Below are positions 1-8,798 of a stretch of DNA of 64,000 bases, piece by piece. Location of the stretch: contig JAFTHZ010000020.1 in NCBI GenBank assembly GCA_017457155.1, forward strand, positions 62,001 through 126,000, given 5' to 3'. Numbering within the stretch: the stretch's first letter is position 1; each line of letters starts with the position of its first letter. The DNA comes from Ruminococcus sp. GTDB taxonomy: Bacteria; Bacillota; Clostridia; Oscillospirales; Acutalibacteraceae. A program made the position numbers and the translations under genes. The notes under the pieces were generated by a model. It was not told the origin of the DNA. It did not search any database and saw nothing but the letters and a program-made list of their open reading frames with translations.

Positions 1-2
1 CA

Positions 3-1118
3 GCTATCCCTCCCGGAGATATGACAATCGGACGTGGACACCAGAACGCTCTTCCTCTGGAGGATCTGGCTGCCTCCAGAAATCATGCGTTGCTGCGCAA
101 TACTCCTCAGGGCCTTTTGCTGTATGATTGCAACAGCACAAACGGTATCCGTGTCAACAACATCCCCATTACAGGCGGAGTACATATATATGACCACGAT
201 GTGTTCAGAATAGCAAATACTATTTTCATCGTATTGGGAAATACCCTTGTATATAACTATCTGGGTGAGCGTTCAGGTACGCTTTCGGTGCATATCAAGC
301 GCAAGACCGTCAACATGGGACGAAAAACTCTTCTTCGTGATATCAAGTTCGATGCAGATAACGGCGAGTTTATTCTCATTCTGGGCGGTTCCGGTGCAGG
401 TAAGACCACTCTGGTCAATGCTATCCTCGGTGATGGCAAGGCTGAGGGCGAGGTTATCCTTGACGGACAGAACCTGTACACTAACTTCAAGACTATGAAA
501 TCCCAGATTGGTCTTGTTCCTCAGTTCTTGAACCTGAGAGTCAACGATAAGGTTAAGCAGACTCTTATGGATATTGCTGATATCAAGCTTCCCGGAAGCT
601 CCTACTCTAGGGAAGAGAAGCTCAAGAGAGTTGACGCTATAATGGATAAGGTTGGTATCACCAATCTGCAGAATCATCTTCTCAGACAGCTTTCCGGCGG
701 CCAGAAGAAGAAGGTCTCGGTTGCAGCACAGCTGGTAGGTTTCCAGAAGGTGTTTATCTGTGATGAGCCTGATTCGGGTCTTGATGCAGCTTCCCGTATG
801 CAGCAGATGGAGATCCTCAAGGAGATTGCAGATAACGGAAAGATCGTTATGGTTATCTCTCACGAGCCTGATGATGCTGTGGATGAGAAGACCCGCAAGA
901 TCCTTTTCACCAAGGTTATCGTTCTTGCCAGAAGCTCTACAGACTTGTGCGGACGTCTTGCCTTCTACGGTAGCCCCGAGATGGCACTGAGCTACTTTGG
1001 CGTTAACAGACTTCAGGATATTATGCTTGAGATCAATCCTCCTCACGAGGGAGGACGTGGTCGTGCAGACCATTATATAGAAAAATACATCAACACAATC
1101 GGAGGAGGACAAGTCTGA
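3..1118 (+). CDS. FHA-domain ABC exporter ATPase (5' end outside window)
   Basis: ATP-binding subunit of an ABC-2/ABCG-type exporter fused to an N-terminal forkhead-associated (phosphothreonine-binding) domain, the arrangement known from mycobacterial Rv1747. Counting from the ATG at 21, FHA covers about residues 1-75 (TIGRG, SRNHA, NSTNG motifs); Walker A GGSGAGKTT is near residue 122, the LSGGQ signature near 224 and Walker B (FICDEPDSGLD) near 245. The reading frame stays open to the window edge and the FHA fold normally begins earlier, so the true start is probably upstream and the ATG at 21 internal. The stop overlaps the next gene by one base (TGATG), indicating translational coupling to the permease. 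By family knowledge FHA lets a Thr kinase control the pump; the kinase gene lies two genes downstream. Confidence 0.85.
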   Translation, partial: AIPPGDMTIGRGHQNALPLEDLAASRNHALLRNTPQGLLLYDCNSTNGIRVNNIPITGGVHIYDHDVFRIANTIFIVLGNTLVYNYLGERSGTLSVHIKRKTVNMGRKTLLRDIKFDADNGEFILILGGSGAGKTTLVNAILGDGKAEGEVILDGQNLYTNFKTMKSQIGLVPQFLNLRVNDKVKQTLMDIADIKLPGSSYSREEKLKRVDAIMDKVGITNLQNHLLRQLSGGQKKKVSVAAQLVGFQKVFICDEPDSGLDAASRMQQMEILKEIADNGKIVMVISHEPDDAVDEKTRKILFTKVIVLARSSTDLCGRLAFYGSPEMALSYFGVNRLQDIMLEINPPHEGGRGRADHYIEKYINTIGGGQV

Positions 1119-1969
1119 TGAATAGTGTATCAACACTGAAACAAACTCAGGTTTACTTCAGAAAAGTAGCCCGTATATCTATGCGAGAGAAAGCATGGAA
1201 GTATATTATTTTTGCTGTGATTATTGCAGGTATCGTTGCTTTTGTTATCAGCGATAATATGCTCGAGACCTTTGAGGGTACAAAATCAGGTTTCTTTACA
1301 ATTGCTTCTGCTTGTATCTGGGTTGGCATTTTCAACTCTATCCAGAGCATCTGTAAGGAGCACGATATTATCCGTTCTGAGTACAGACAGGGTATGAAAA
1401 TGACAGCCTATGTGCTGGCAAACGTTATCTGGCAGTTTATTCTCAGCCTTGTTCAGAGTGCAATCATCTTTATCCTCTGTATCATTCTTGTTGATGTTGA
1501 GAGCGATGCACTACTTTTCAATCCTTATGTTGAATATTTTATTACCATCCTTCTGCTCACTTTCGGTTCTTCCGTTCTTGGACTGATGGTTTCCTCAATT
1601 GCAGGCAACCCCACAACAGCTATGACAATTATGCCTTTCGTTCTTATTGTTCAGCTCATCCTCAGCGGTGTTCTCTTTGAGCTGGAAGGTGCTATGGAGA
1701 TTTTTGCATGGATCACCTTCAGTAAATGGGGTATGTCCGCCTTTGGTAGTATTGCCGATATGAACGACATCGAGATGTCTCTGCTGGCTGATGACAAGGA
1801 GCTCAAGCAGCAGCTGGAGCTTATGGGCAAGGACATCAGCTCCAACAACGATATGTATGACCATGATGAGTGGAATCTTATCGGTGCATGGCTTATGTGT
1901 CTCGCAATTACACTGGTGTGTATCATTGTCAGCACAATCAGCCTCAAGCTCAAGAACAGAGATTCTTAA
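1118..1969 (+). CDS. ABC-2 type permease partner of the FHA-ABC ATPase
   Basis: Integral membrane protein of 283 residues with about six hydrophobic segments (near residues 28-45, 63-80, 100-125, 138-160, 170-190, 258-277) and a hydrophilic, acidic loop at about 210-255. This matches an ABC-2/ABCG permease half. A good ribosome-binding site (ggaggagga, 1101-1109) precedes the ATG, which overlaps the preceding stop. Encoded directly after the ATPase, it is inferred to form the transmembrane pore of that exporter. The substrate cannot be deduced from the sequence. Confidence 0.85.
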   Translation: MNSVSTLKQTQVYFRKVARISMREKAWKYIIFAVIIAGIVAFVISDNMLETFEGTKSGFFTIASACIWVGIFNSIQSICKEHDIIRSEYRQGMKMTAYVLANVIWQFILSLVQSAIIFILCIILVDVESDALLFNPYVEYFITILLLTFGSSVLGLMVSSIAGNPTTAMTIMPFVLIVQLILSGVLFELEGAMEIFAWITFSKWGMSAFGSIADMNDIEMSLLADDKELKQQLELMGKDISSNNDMYDHDEWNLIGAWLMCLAITLVCIIVSTISLKLKNRDS

Positions 1970-1986
1970 TGTGTAATTAACTTTTG

Positions 1987-2015
1987 TTTTCGCTCTGTGT
2001 ATCACAGGGCGAAAA
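1987..2015 (+). terminator. Hairpin after the FHA-ABC permease gene
   Basis: A 13-bp inverted repeat with a 3-base loop (arms 1987-1999 and 2003-2015), followed by a T-rich but imperfect tract. It could be a partial terminator between the exporter genes and the kinase. Confidence 0.5.
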
Positions 2016-2051
2016 TGCTTTTATCAAATGATTTAGGGTGTAGAATTACGT

Positions 2052-4121
2052 ATGTATTGCTATAATTGTATGCGAAAGCTGGAGGGCGACACCTGTCCTC
2101 AGTGCCATAATTTTCAGAAGATATCTCATGCACCGCACTATCTTGTTCCCGGTACTATGCTCAGGGACAGATACCTGGTTGGAAACACTCTCGGCGAGGG
2201 TGGTTTTGGAATAACCTACATGGGACTTGATACAACTCTGGACATCCGTGTTGCTATCAAGGAGTTCTATCCTTCAGGCTATGCTAACCGTAACACTCAG
2301 GTATCCTCTCAGATAACTGTACAGACAGAGCGTCAGAAGGCGGTATTTGATAAGGGCAAGCAGCGTTTTGTTGGCGAAGCCCGCAGTATCGCAAAGTTCA
2401 ACAAAGAGCCCGGTACTGTTGATGTCAGAGACTATTTTGAGGAAAACGGCACTGCATATATAATTATGGAATATCTGGAGGGACAGGAACTCGGACGCTA
2501 TGTTCGCTCCAAGGGCAAGATGCGTGCTGAGGATCTGTTCCGTATTATGCTTCCTATTATGCATTCTCTTGAGAAAATGCATTCCAAAGGAATTATCCAC
2601 AGAGATATAAGTCCTGACAATATTATGTATCAGACCGACGGAACACTGAAGCTTATGGACTTTGGTTCTGCCAGGTATTACACAAATGAAGAAAAAGAGC
2701 TTTCCGTAATGATCAAGAAGGGATATGCTCCCGAAGAACAGTATCATAAAAACGGAGATCAGGGTCCATGGACAGATGTTTACGGACTATGCGCAACCAT
2801 ATACAGATGTATCACAGGAACAGCTCCTGTTGATTCTCTTGACAGGTTCCATGATGACACTCTCATAAAGCCTTCGGTAGCAGGTGCTGATATTTCTCCT
2901 GATCTGGAGAAGGTCCTCCTCTATGGTCTGGCTGTATCCAAGGATCTGCGTTGCCAGTCTATGAGCGAGCTTATGGATCTGACTCTCAAGGCCCTTGAGG
3001 GAGAGGATGCTACTCCTGTTTCTCAGCGGAAGCCTGACTCAGACGAGGATAACAAGACAGTTGCGGTAGAAGGTATGTATAAAGACCAGCCTTCAGCAAA
3101 GGCGGTCATAACTCCCAGAGAAGCCGCAAGCACAGAGATGGATCTGTCTGTGGCCGCAAAATCCGCTGCCCAGCCTACAACTCCTGTCAACAGTTATCAA
3201 CAGCAGGCTCAGCCTCCTGCACAGGTGTATCAGCCCCCTGTACAGGCTTATCAGGCTCCTGCTCCTGTACAGAACTATCAGCCTGCAGCTGTGGCTTATC
3301 CTGCACGGATTCCATCTCGTCAGGACTACGTAGACAACTACAGCGGACAGAATAAAAACAAGAAAAAGAAGAAAAGCTCCACCGCAGGAATTCTTATTAT
3401 CATCAGTATAGTTGTTGTTCTGATTGTTTCTGCAGTTCTCATATTCTTCATCAGCGATTCAATGGGATCTCTTGAGGATATGTTCAGCAGCAGTAGTAAG
3501 TCAGACCGTGACGACGATGATGAAGAAGAAACCACCGAAGAAACCCGCAACGAGGTAATCAATCAGGGTGGCCTTGTGATTTCTACAGGTGGAGAAGAAG
3601 AGGAGGAGACCATACCTGTCACAGAGACAGAGGTCGTTGAGGATGAGCCTTCTATCTCAGATTCCAGACAAGTGTGCACAGCCTTCAGCACAGTTACTGC
3701 AAGCTCTACTCTTTCTGACCAGTATGGCAGAAACTACTCGCCTGAGAATGTCCTAATCAACGATGGCCATTGTTGGGCAGAGAATGTTGCAGGTGTGGGA
3801 GAGAACGAGTGGATTAAGCTTTCTGCTGACAGCGAACAGTACATAGATGGAATCGTCATCGTCAACGGATATTCGGGAACTGATGAGCAATACAATGATA
3901 ACGGCAAGGTTTCTTCTGTCAAAATCAAGTTCTCCAATGGCTCCTATGTTGAGGCTGATGTTGCTGTGTATTCTTCTGACGAGAAGCACACCATTCAGTA
4001 TTTTGATTTCAACCAGAGCGTTCTTACTAGCTCTGTGGAGGTAATAATCACAGGTGCTGTTCAGGGCGATTTCTACTCGGATACTTGCATAACTTATCTG
4101 GTTCCTTATGTTATTAACTGA
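2052..4121 (+). CDS. Zinc-ribbon Ser/Thr protein kinase with extracellular glycan-binding-like domain
   Basis: Membrane-anchored eukaryotic-like Ser/Thr kinase, 689 residues. A four-Cys zinc ribbon (C3, C6, C15, C18) starts the protein. The kinase domain (about 41-315) has the glycine loop LGEGGFGITY at 47, the VAIK lysine K70, catalytic D185 in HRDISPDN and D203 of DFG. A low-complexity Gln/Pro/Ala linker leads to a single transmembrane segment at about 446-470. Outside lies an acidic Glu/Asp/Thr linker and a beta-rich domain at about 538-689 resembling the discoidin-like NADase-type glycan-binding domain. There are no PASTA repeats, so it is not the standard PrkC. Inferred role: sense a wall or glycan signal and phosphorylate intracellular targets such as the FHA domain encoded upstream. 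Confidence 0.9.
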   Translation: MYCYNCMRKLEGDTCPQCHNFQKISHAPHYLVPGTMLRDRYLVGNTLGEGGFGITYMGLDTTLDIRVAIKEFYPSGYANRNTQVSSQITVQTERQKAVFDKGKQRFVGEARSIAKFNKEPGTVDVRDYFEENGTAYIIMEYLEGQELGRYVRSKGKMRAEDLFRIMLPIMHSLEKMHSKGIIHRDISPDNIMYQTDGTLKLMDFGSARYYTNEEKELSVMIKKGYAPEEQYHKNGDQGPWTDVYGLCATIYRCITGTAPVDSLDRFHDDTLIKPSVAGADISPDLEKVLLYGLAVSKDLRCQSMSELMDLTLKALEGEDATPVSQRKPDSDEDNKTVAVEGMYKDQPSAKAVITPREAASTEMDLSVAAKSAAQPTTPVNSYQQQAQPPAQVYQPPVQAYQAPAPVQNYQPAAVAYPARIPSRQDYVDNYSGQNKNKKKKKSSTAGILIIISIVVVLIVSAVLIFFISDSMGSLEDMFSSSSKSDRDDDDEEETTEETRNEVINQGGLVISTGGEEEEETIPVTETEVVEDEPSISDSRQVCTAFSTVTASSTLSDQYGRNYSPENVLINDGHCWAENVAGVGENEWIKLSADSEQYIDGIVIVNGYSGTDEQYNDNGKVSSVKIKFSNGSYVEADVAVYSSDEKHTIQYFDFNQSVLTSSVEVIITGAVQGDFYSDTCITYLVPYVIN

Positions 4122-4122
4122 T

Positions 4123-5019
4123 ATGAATAATATTTTTTTCAGAAATCTGAATAAGCTGTGGGCTATGCTGATACTGATTTCATTGTGCCTCAGCTTATTT
4201 GCCTGTAATCCTGAAGATTCCGAAGACTTGTTACTACACACAGCACCTCCACAGACTATACAGTCATCTGAGGATGAGGTTTATGTTACGTCAGTCCCAG
4301 AAACCGCATTGACAGAGGCACACACAGAAGCGACATCTCCTCTTCAGACCGACCCTCCCACAGTACAGGTTCAGGAATCAGATCCTTATGATGCTTATGA
4401 CAGTACGGGTTTTGTTTCTGTTTCCCGTCTCATTCCTGATGCCGTGATAGATATGAGGTATTTCTCCGACTATAATTTTGTTGGAGAGGTGATCGATGGA
4501 TATGAAGCCAACTGTGCTCTGCTGACCTATGAGGCGGCTTTGGCTCTGCAGGCGGCAGGTGAGGAATTTCGCTCACAGGGACTACTGCTTAAGGTATATG
4601 ATGCCTACAGACCCCAGTCAGCGGTAGACCATTTTTACAGCTGGTCTCTGGATATGACCGATACTAAGATGAAGTCAGAGTTTTATCCTGATATTGATAA
4701 ATCTCAGCTTTACAGCCAAGGCTATATTGCTTACAGGTCAGGTCACTCCCGAGGCAGTACAATTGACCTTACTCTTGTGGATATGGCCACAGGTCAGGAG
4801 CTGAATATGGGAGGTGGGTTTGATTTGTTTGACGAATCTTCGTCCTACTATTATTCATACGGCTTATCTTCAGAGCAGGTTGCAAACAGACAACTTCTCA
4901 GAAGTGTTATGACAAGCCACGGATTCACAGCCTATGATGCAGAGTGGTGGCATTTTAGCCTGTCAGACGAACCTTATCCATACACATATTTTGATTTTCC
5001 TGTTACGGAACTGAACTAA
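4123..5019 (+). CDS. VanX/DdpX-like D-Ala-D-Ala dipeptidase, lipoprotein
   Basis: Peptidase family M15D zinc dipeptidase. All expected metal and catalytic motifs are present: YDAYRPQ (Arg at 163), SGHSRGSTID (H208, D215) and E274-WW-H277. The N-terminus is a lipoprotein signal with lipobox LFAC followed by a Thr/Ser/Pro-rich spacer, so the enzyme should be tethered outside the membrane rather than cytoplasmic as VanX is. I chose the ATG at 4123, one base after the kinase stop; an ATG at 4108 would overlap the kinase by 14 bases. Neither has a strong ribosome-binding site, suggesting coupled translation. There is no vanA/vanH nearby, so a role in peptidoglycan dipeptide recycling is more likely than glycopeptide resistance. 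Confidence 0.85.
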   Translation: MNNIFFRNLNKLWAMLILISLCLSLFACNPEDSEDLLLHTAPPQTIQSSEDEVYVTSVPETALTEAHTEATSPLQTDPPTVQVQESDPYDAYDSTGFVSVSRLIPDAVIDMRYFSDYNFVGEVIDGYEANCALLTYEAALALQAAGEEFRSQGLLLKVYDAYRPQSAVDHFYSWSLDMTDTKMKSEFYPDIDKSQLYSQGYIAYRSGHSRGSTIDLTLVDMATGQELNMGGGFDLFDESSSYYYSYGLSSEQVANRQLLRSVMTSHGFTAYDAEWWHFSLSDEPYPYTYFDFPVTELN

Positions 5020-5022
5020 AAA

Positions 5023-5058
5023 AAGCTGTTGCATATCTGAAATGATATGCAACAGCTT
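5023..5058. terminator. Bidirectional terminator between vanX-like gene and cation ATPase
   Basis: A perfect 15-bp inverted repeat (5023-5037 and 5044-5058) with a 6-base loop. It is flanked by an A-run on the left and a T-run on the right, so it works in both directions for the two convergent genes. Confidence 0.9.
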
Positions 5059-5064
5059 AATTTT

Positions 5065-7683
5065 TTACTTGTTATGCTTAATAATTCCGATTGCCTTTGA
5101 AAGCTCCATCAGCACAGTGGGGATCAGTACGAGTCCCAGCGAAATCAGATACAGCTCCCAGGGGAGAATAATCAGAGAGAATGCAATGTTAAGAGGTGTA
5201 AAAAGCACCAACAGAACAAGTGCCAGCGAAGCAAGCACTGCCCAGTTCAGGTTCTTGTTTGAGAATACTCCAATCTTGAACAGAGAGTGGTCTGAACGCA
5301 TATTGAATGACTGGATAACCTGAGACAGAGACAGTGTCATAAATGCCATTGTCTGTCCGCCCTCAGCTGTGCCGGTCCATTTGGAGCCCAGCCAGTATGC
5401 GACAAGTGTCAGCACACCAAACATCAGACCTTGCAGAACAATTCTGATTCCAAGTCCATTTGCAAAGATGCCTTCATCCTTAGGCTTGGGCTTGTGGTCC
5501 ATAACATCTGCCTCAACAGGTTCCATGCCAAGTGCAATAGCAGGCAGAGAGTCAGTAACAAGGTTAATCCAAAGCAGCTGCATGGATAGTAGGGGAGAAA
5601 CACCCCAGATGAGCATTGCAACAAATACAGCTACAACTTCTCCGATGTTTGTACCCAGAAGGAATCCAACAACCTTTTTGATGTTTGCGTAGATTCCGCG
5701 ACCTTCGCGGACTGCTTCAACAATTGTAGCAAAGTTGTCGTCTGTCAGAGTCATATCAGCAGCACCCTTTGCAACGTCAGTGCCTGTAATACCCATAGCA
5801 CATCCGATGTCAGCTGCCTTGAGTGCGGGCGCATCGTTAACACCATCACCGGTCATAGACACAACCTGACCTTTTTTCTGCCAGGCCTTGACGATTCTGA
5901 TCTTATTTTCGGGGGATACTCGTGCATATACAGAGATATTCTCAACCTGATTGTCAAGCTCCTCGTCGCTCATAGCATCCAGCTGTGCGCCTGTGATTGC
6001 CATATCTCCTTCAAGAAGAATTCCAAGCTCTCTTGCAATTGCCGATGCAGTGACAACATGATCACCTGTGATCATAACAGGTTTGATACCTGCCTTGCGA
6101 CATGTCTCAACAGCTACCTTTGCCTCAGGTCTGGGAGGATCGATCATTCCAACAAGACCCATGAAGGTCAGGCCGTTTTCCAGCTCCTCAGAGGTAGGTT
6201 CCTGCGGAACCTTGTCAATTATCTTGTAGGCGATTGCCAGTACTCGAAGAGCATTTTCGCTCATCGTCTCGGTGATTTTGCGAGCTTTGTCAAGATCTCC
6301 GGATACGCATCTGTTCATCATCATATCGAAGGCACCCTTGACAATAACCACGTTCTTTCCGTCGATGGAGTTGATTGTGGTCATAAGCTTTCTGTCAGAG
6401 TCAAAGGGCAGCTCCGCCAGTCTGGGATAAGTTTTGTTCAGCTCATCCTTGGGGAATCCCCATTTGTGAGCAGCCAGAACAATAGCTGTTTCTGTGGGAT
6501 CGCCGATGTGGGTTTCTTTATCATTTTCAAAAACGACAGAACCATCACAGCAAAGTGTACCATATCTGAGCAGCTGTGCGATTTTTTCGTTGCCTTTGGC
6601 TTCAGAGAGATCTGTGTCACTTTCGTCGCCTTCAGCGTAAGCCTTCACAAGGGTCATTCTGTTCTGTGTCAGTGTACCTGTCTTATCAGAGCAGATTACA
6701 GACGCACTTCCCAGAGTCTCAACAGCGGGGAGTCTTCTGATGAGGGCGTTTCTCTTGACCATTCTCTGGACGCCGATGGACAGAACAATTGTAACAATAG
6801 CAGGCAGACCCTCAGGAATTGCGGATACCGCCAGAGAGACAGCGGTCATAAACAGATGGATGGGATCAGCTCCACCAATTATTCCCACAATGAAGATGAT
6901 GGCACAAGCGGCCAGAGCTACGATACCAAGGTATTTGCCCAGCTGAGCCAGCTTCTTCTGGAGGGGAGTCTGGGATTCGGTCTCTCCTGCAAGCAGGTTT
7001 GCGATTTTACCCATTTCTGTGTTCATACCCGTGCCGGTTACCACAGCGGTTGCTGTGCCGTAGGTTATGCTGCAACCCGAGAATATCATGTTGTTTCTGT
7101 CTCCCAGAGGAGCGTCAGATGGAACAATAGCCTCAGAGTCTTTTTCTGAGGGAACAGACTCACCTGTCAGGGCAGATTCCTCTGACTTCAGGCTGACGCT
7201 GTGCAGAAGTCTTGCATCAGCAGGTACAAAGTCGCCTGCCTCCAGCTTGATGATATCACCGGGTACCAGCTCTGATGCATCGATGACTTTTTCTTCGCCG
7301 TCACGGATAACTCTTGCGTGGGGTGCAGACATATTTTTCAGAGCATCCAAGGCTTTTTCTGCCTTGCTTTCCTGTACAACACCCATGATTGCGTTAAGTA
7401 TTACAATGAGCAGAATGAGTCCGGGCTCAAAAAGCTCACCCCAGTTTTTCTCAACACATACAATGGCAAAGGAAACAATTGCAGCGATTATCAGGATGAT
7501 AATCATTACGTCCTTGAACTGGTCGAAGAACCTCTGAATGTTGCTCTTCTTCTTTTTCTCCTGCAGATTGTTTGGTCCGAATTTTTCTCTCAGCTGTGTC
7601 ACCTTTTGTTTGCTGAGGCCGACTTTAGGGTCAGTTTCAAAATTCTTAATCAGCTCTTCTTTTGGTAAATTGTGATAATCCAA
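5065..7683 (-). CDS. P-type cation-transporting ATPase (PMR1/PacL type; possible Mn2+ exporter)
   Basis: P2-type ATPase of 872 residues, the usual length of bacterial Ca2+-ATPases. It has an N-terminal cation-ATPase domain, the TGES actuator motif, the phosphorylated aspartate D333 in SDKTGTLTQN, the hinge TGDGVNDAPALK, and hydrophobic segments in the standard pairs (near 60-105, 250-315, 670-860). Homologues pump Ca2+ or Mn2+ out of the cytoplasm. The 5' leader carries a yybP-ykoY riboswitch, which in studied cases senses Mn2+, so annotation as a Ca2+ pump alone would be incomplete. It is transcribed alone; its 3' end is shared with a bidirectional terminator. Confidence 0.93.
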   Translation of the reverse strand: MDYHNLPKEELIKNFETDPKVGLSKQKVTQLREKFGPNNLQEKKKKSNIQRFFDQFKDVMIIILIIAAIVSFAIVCVEKNWGELFEPGLILLIVILNAIMGVVQESKAEKALDALKNMSAPHARVIRDGEEKVIDASELVPGDIIKLEAGDFVPADARLLHSVSLKSEESALTGESVPSEKDSEAIVPSDAPLGDRNNMIFSGCSITYGTATAVVTGTGMNTEMGKIANLLAGETESQTPLQKKLAQLGKYLGIVALAACAIIFIVGIIGGADPIHLFMTAVSLAVSAIPEGLPAIVTIVLSIGVQRMVKRNALIRRLPAVETLGSASVICSDKTGTLTQNRMTLVKAYAEGDESDTDLSEAKGNEKIAQLLRYGTLCCDGSVVFENDKETHIGDPTETAIVLAAHKWGFPKDELNKTYPRLAELPFDSDRKLMTTINSIDGKNVVIVKGAFDMMMNRCVSGDLDKARKITETMSENALRVLAIAYKIIDKVPQEPTSEELENGLTFMGLVGMIDPPRPEAKVAVETCRKAGIKPVMITGDHVVTASAIARELGILLEGDMAITGAQLDAMSDEELDNQVENISVYARVSPENKIRIVKAWQKKGQVVSMTGDGVNDAPALKAADIGCAMGITGTDVAKGAADMTLTDDNFATIVEAVREGRGIYANIKKVVGFLLGTNIGEVVAVFVAMLIWGVSPLLSMQLLWINLVTDSLPAIALGMEPVEADVMDHKPKPKDEGIFANGLGIRIVLQGLMFGVLTLVAYWLGSKWTGTAEGGQTMAFMTLSLSQVIQSFNMRSDHSLFKIGVFSNKNLNWAVLASLALVLLVLFTPLNIAFSLIILPWELYLISLGLVLIPTVLMELSKAIGIIKHNK

Positions 7684-7771
7684 TTTTGTCCTCCTAAATA
7701 AAGTTGTTTTGTTATGGAGCAGATGTACTAATAAGTATATTCTCTGTGAATCTGGGATAAATACACAGAAA

Positions 7772-7888
7772 ATAAAAAAAGACGATACCTATCCGCTGAG
7801 CAGATAAGTCTCGCCATTTCAGATAATGCCAGGATGAAATCCAGGATGTTGACATCATCACACGTTGCCGTGTTGACTACTCCCTTAT
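7772..7888 (-). promoter_or_regulatory. yybP-ykoY (manganese) riboswitch with terminator
   Basis: On the minus strand the leader contains the two hallmark loops of the yybP-ykoY family: GGGAGTAG (7884-7877) and GGCGAGAC (7815-7808). Between them are a GNRA-capped hairpin (ACACG-GCAA-CGTGT) and a further stem. The closing helix P1 pairs ATAAG just upstream of the first loop with CTTAT just after the second. The same CTTATCTG can instead pair with CGGATAGG (7795-7788) to make a terminator hairpin followed by a T-run (7780-7773). P1 and terminator are therefore mutually exclusive, as expected for a switch turned on by metal binding. Confidence 0.88.
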
Positions 7889-8040
7889 TTACGAAAAGTA
7901 TTATAACAAACAGTTAATGTTATTTCAAGGCTATTTTTAAAAATTCGGGGAATTAACAAAAAAATCAATCTGTAGGACTGGATTTTAATGGTCTTTATGA
8001 TATAATAGCTATTATATTTTAGTATTTGAGGTATATGGTT

Positions 8041-8745
8041 ATGGCAATTACAACTGTGCTTTTCGATCTGGATGGTACACTCCTTCCCATGGATCAGGAA
8101 GTCTTTATCAAGCATTATTTTATGGGACTGTCAAAGAAGTTTGCGCAGTATGGCTATGACCCTTCGGATTTATCAACTGCTGTTTGGGGTGGCACAAAGG
8201 CCATGATAAAGAACACAGGGGAGAGGTCCAACGAGGATGTATTCTGGGACGCTTTTGTTGCAGTGTACGGCGAGAGGGTGCTTCAGGATAAACACCATTT
8301 CGATGAGTTTTATTATAGCGAGTTTCAGGATATAAAGAATATCTGTGGGCATACAGAGAAATCTGCCGCCATACTCCGAGCAATCAAAGACGCTGGCATG
8401 AGAGTTGCTCTGGCTACAAATCCTATTTTCCCCTCCATAGCAACTGAGAGCCGTATCCGCTGGGCAGGACTTGAGCCAGAGGATTTTGAGCTATATACAA
8501 CCTATGAGAATATAAATTATTGTAAACCTAATCCTGAGTATTATCTGGAGGTTACCCGTCGGATGGGTGTATCCCCTGAGGAGTGCCTGATGGTAGGTAA
8601 CGATGTGTCCGATGATATGTGCGCAAGAAAGTTGGGGATGGAGGTGTTCCTGCTTACAGATTGTCTCATAAATCATAACAACGAGGATATCTCTCAGTAT
8701 CCCCACGGAGGCTTTGATGCGCTTTTTAGATTTCTTGGGCTTTAA
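8041..8745 (+). CDS. HAD-superfamily phosphohydrolase
   Basis: Haloacid-dehalogenase fold hydrolase of about 235 residues. Motif I is FDLDGTLL with nucleophile and acid/base aspartates at the very N-terminus, motif II is the ATNP segment near residue 130, and motif IV is VGNDVSDD near 187. The cap sequence between motifs I and II is helical, as in subfamily IA (phosphoglycolate phosphatase/YjjG-like); substrate unknown. I chose the ATG at 8041 because the weak GAGG at 8028-8031 is correctly spaced for it, while TTG 8026 and ATG 8035 are not. It is monocistronic, flanked by the riboswitch region and a bidirectional terminator. Confidence 0.85.
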   Translation: MAITTVLFDLDGTLLPMDQEVFIKHYFMGLSKKFAQYGYDPSDLSTAVWGGTKAMIKNTGERSNEDVFWDAFVAVYGERVLQDKHHFDEFYYSEFQDIKNICGHTEKSAAILRAIKDAGMRVALATNPIFPSIATESRIRWAGLEPEDFELYTTYENINYCKPNPEYYLEVTRRMGVSPEECLMVGNDVSDDMCARKLGMEVFLLTDCLINHNNEDISQYPHGGFDALFRFLGL

Positions 8746-8765
8746 TGATATAGTACATAAAAAAG

Positions 8766-8794
8766 AAACCATCAGAAATAAGTTCTGATGGTTT
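8766..8794. terminator. Bidirectional terminator (HAD hydrolase / ClC transporter)
   Basis: A 12-bp perfect inverted repeat (8766-8777, 8783-8794) with a five-base loop, an A-rich left flank and TTT-rich right flank, located between two convergent genes. Confidence 0.88.
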
Positions 8795-8798
8795 TTTG

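Noticed and set aside
6058..7149. 363-residue plus-strand frame opposite the P-type ATPase
   Set aside because: Mirror of conserved ATPase coding sequence with all motifs on the minus strand; no ribosome-binding site.
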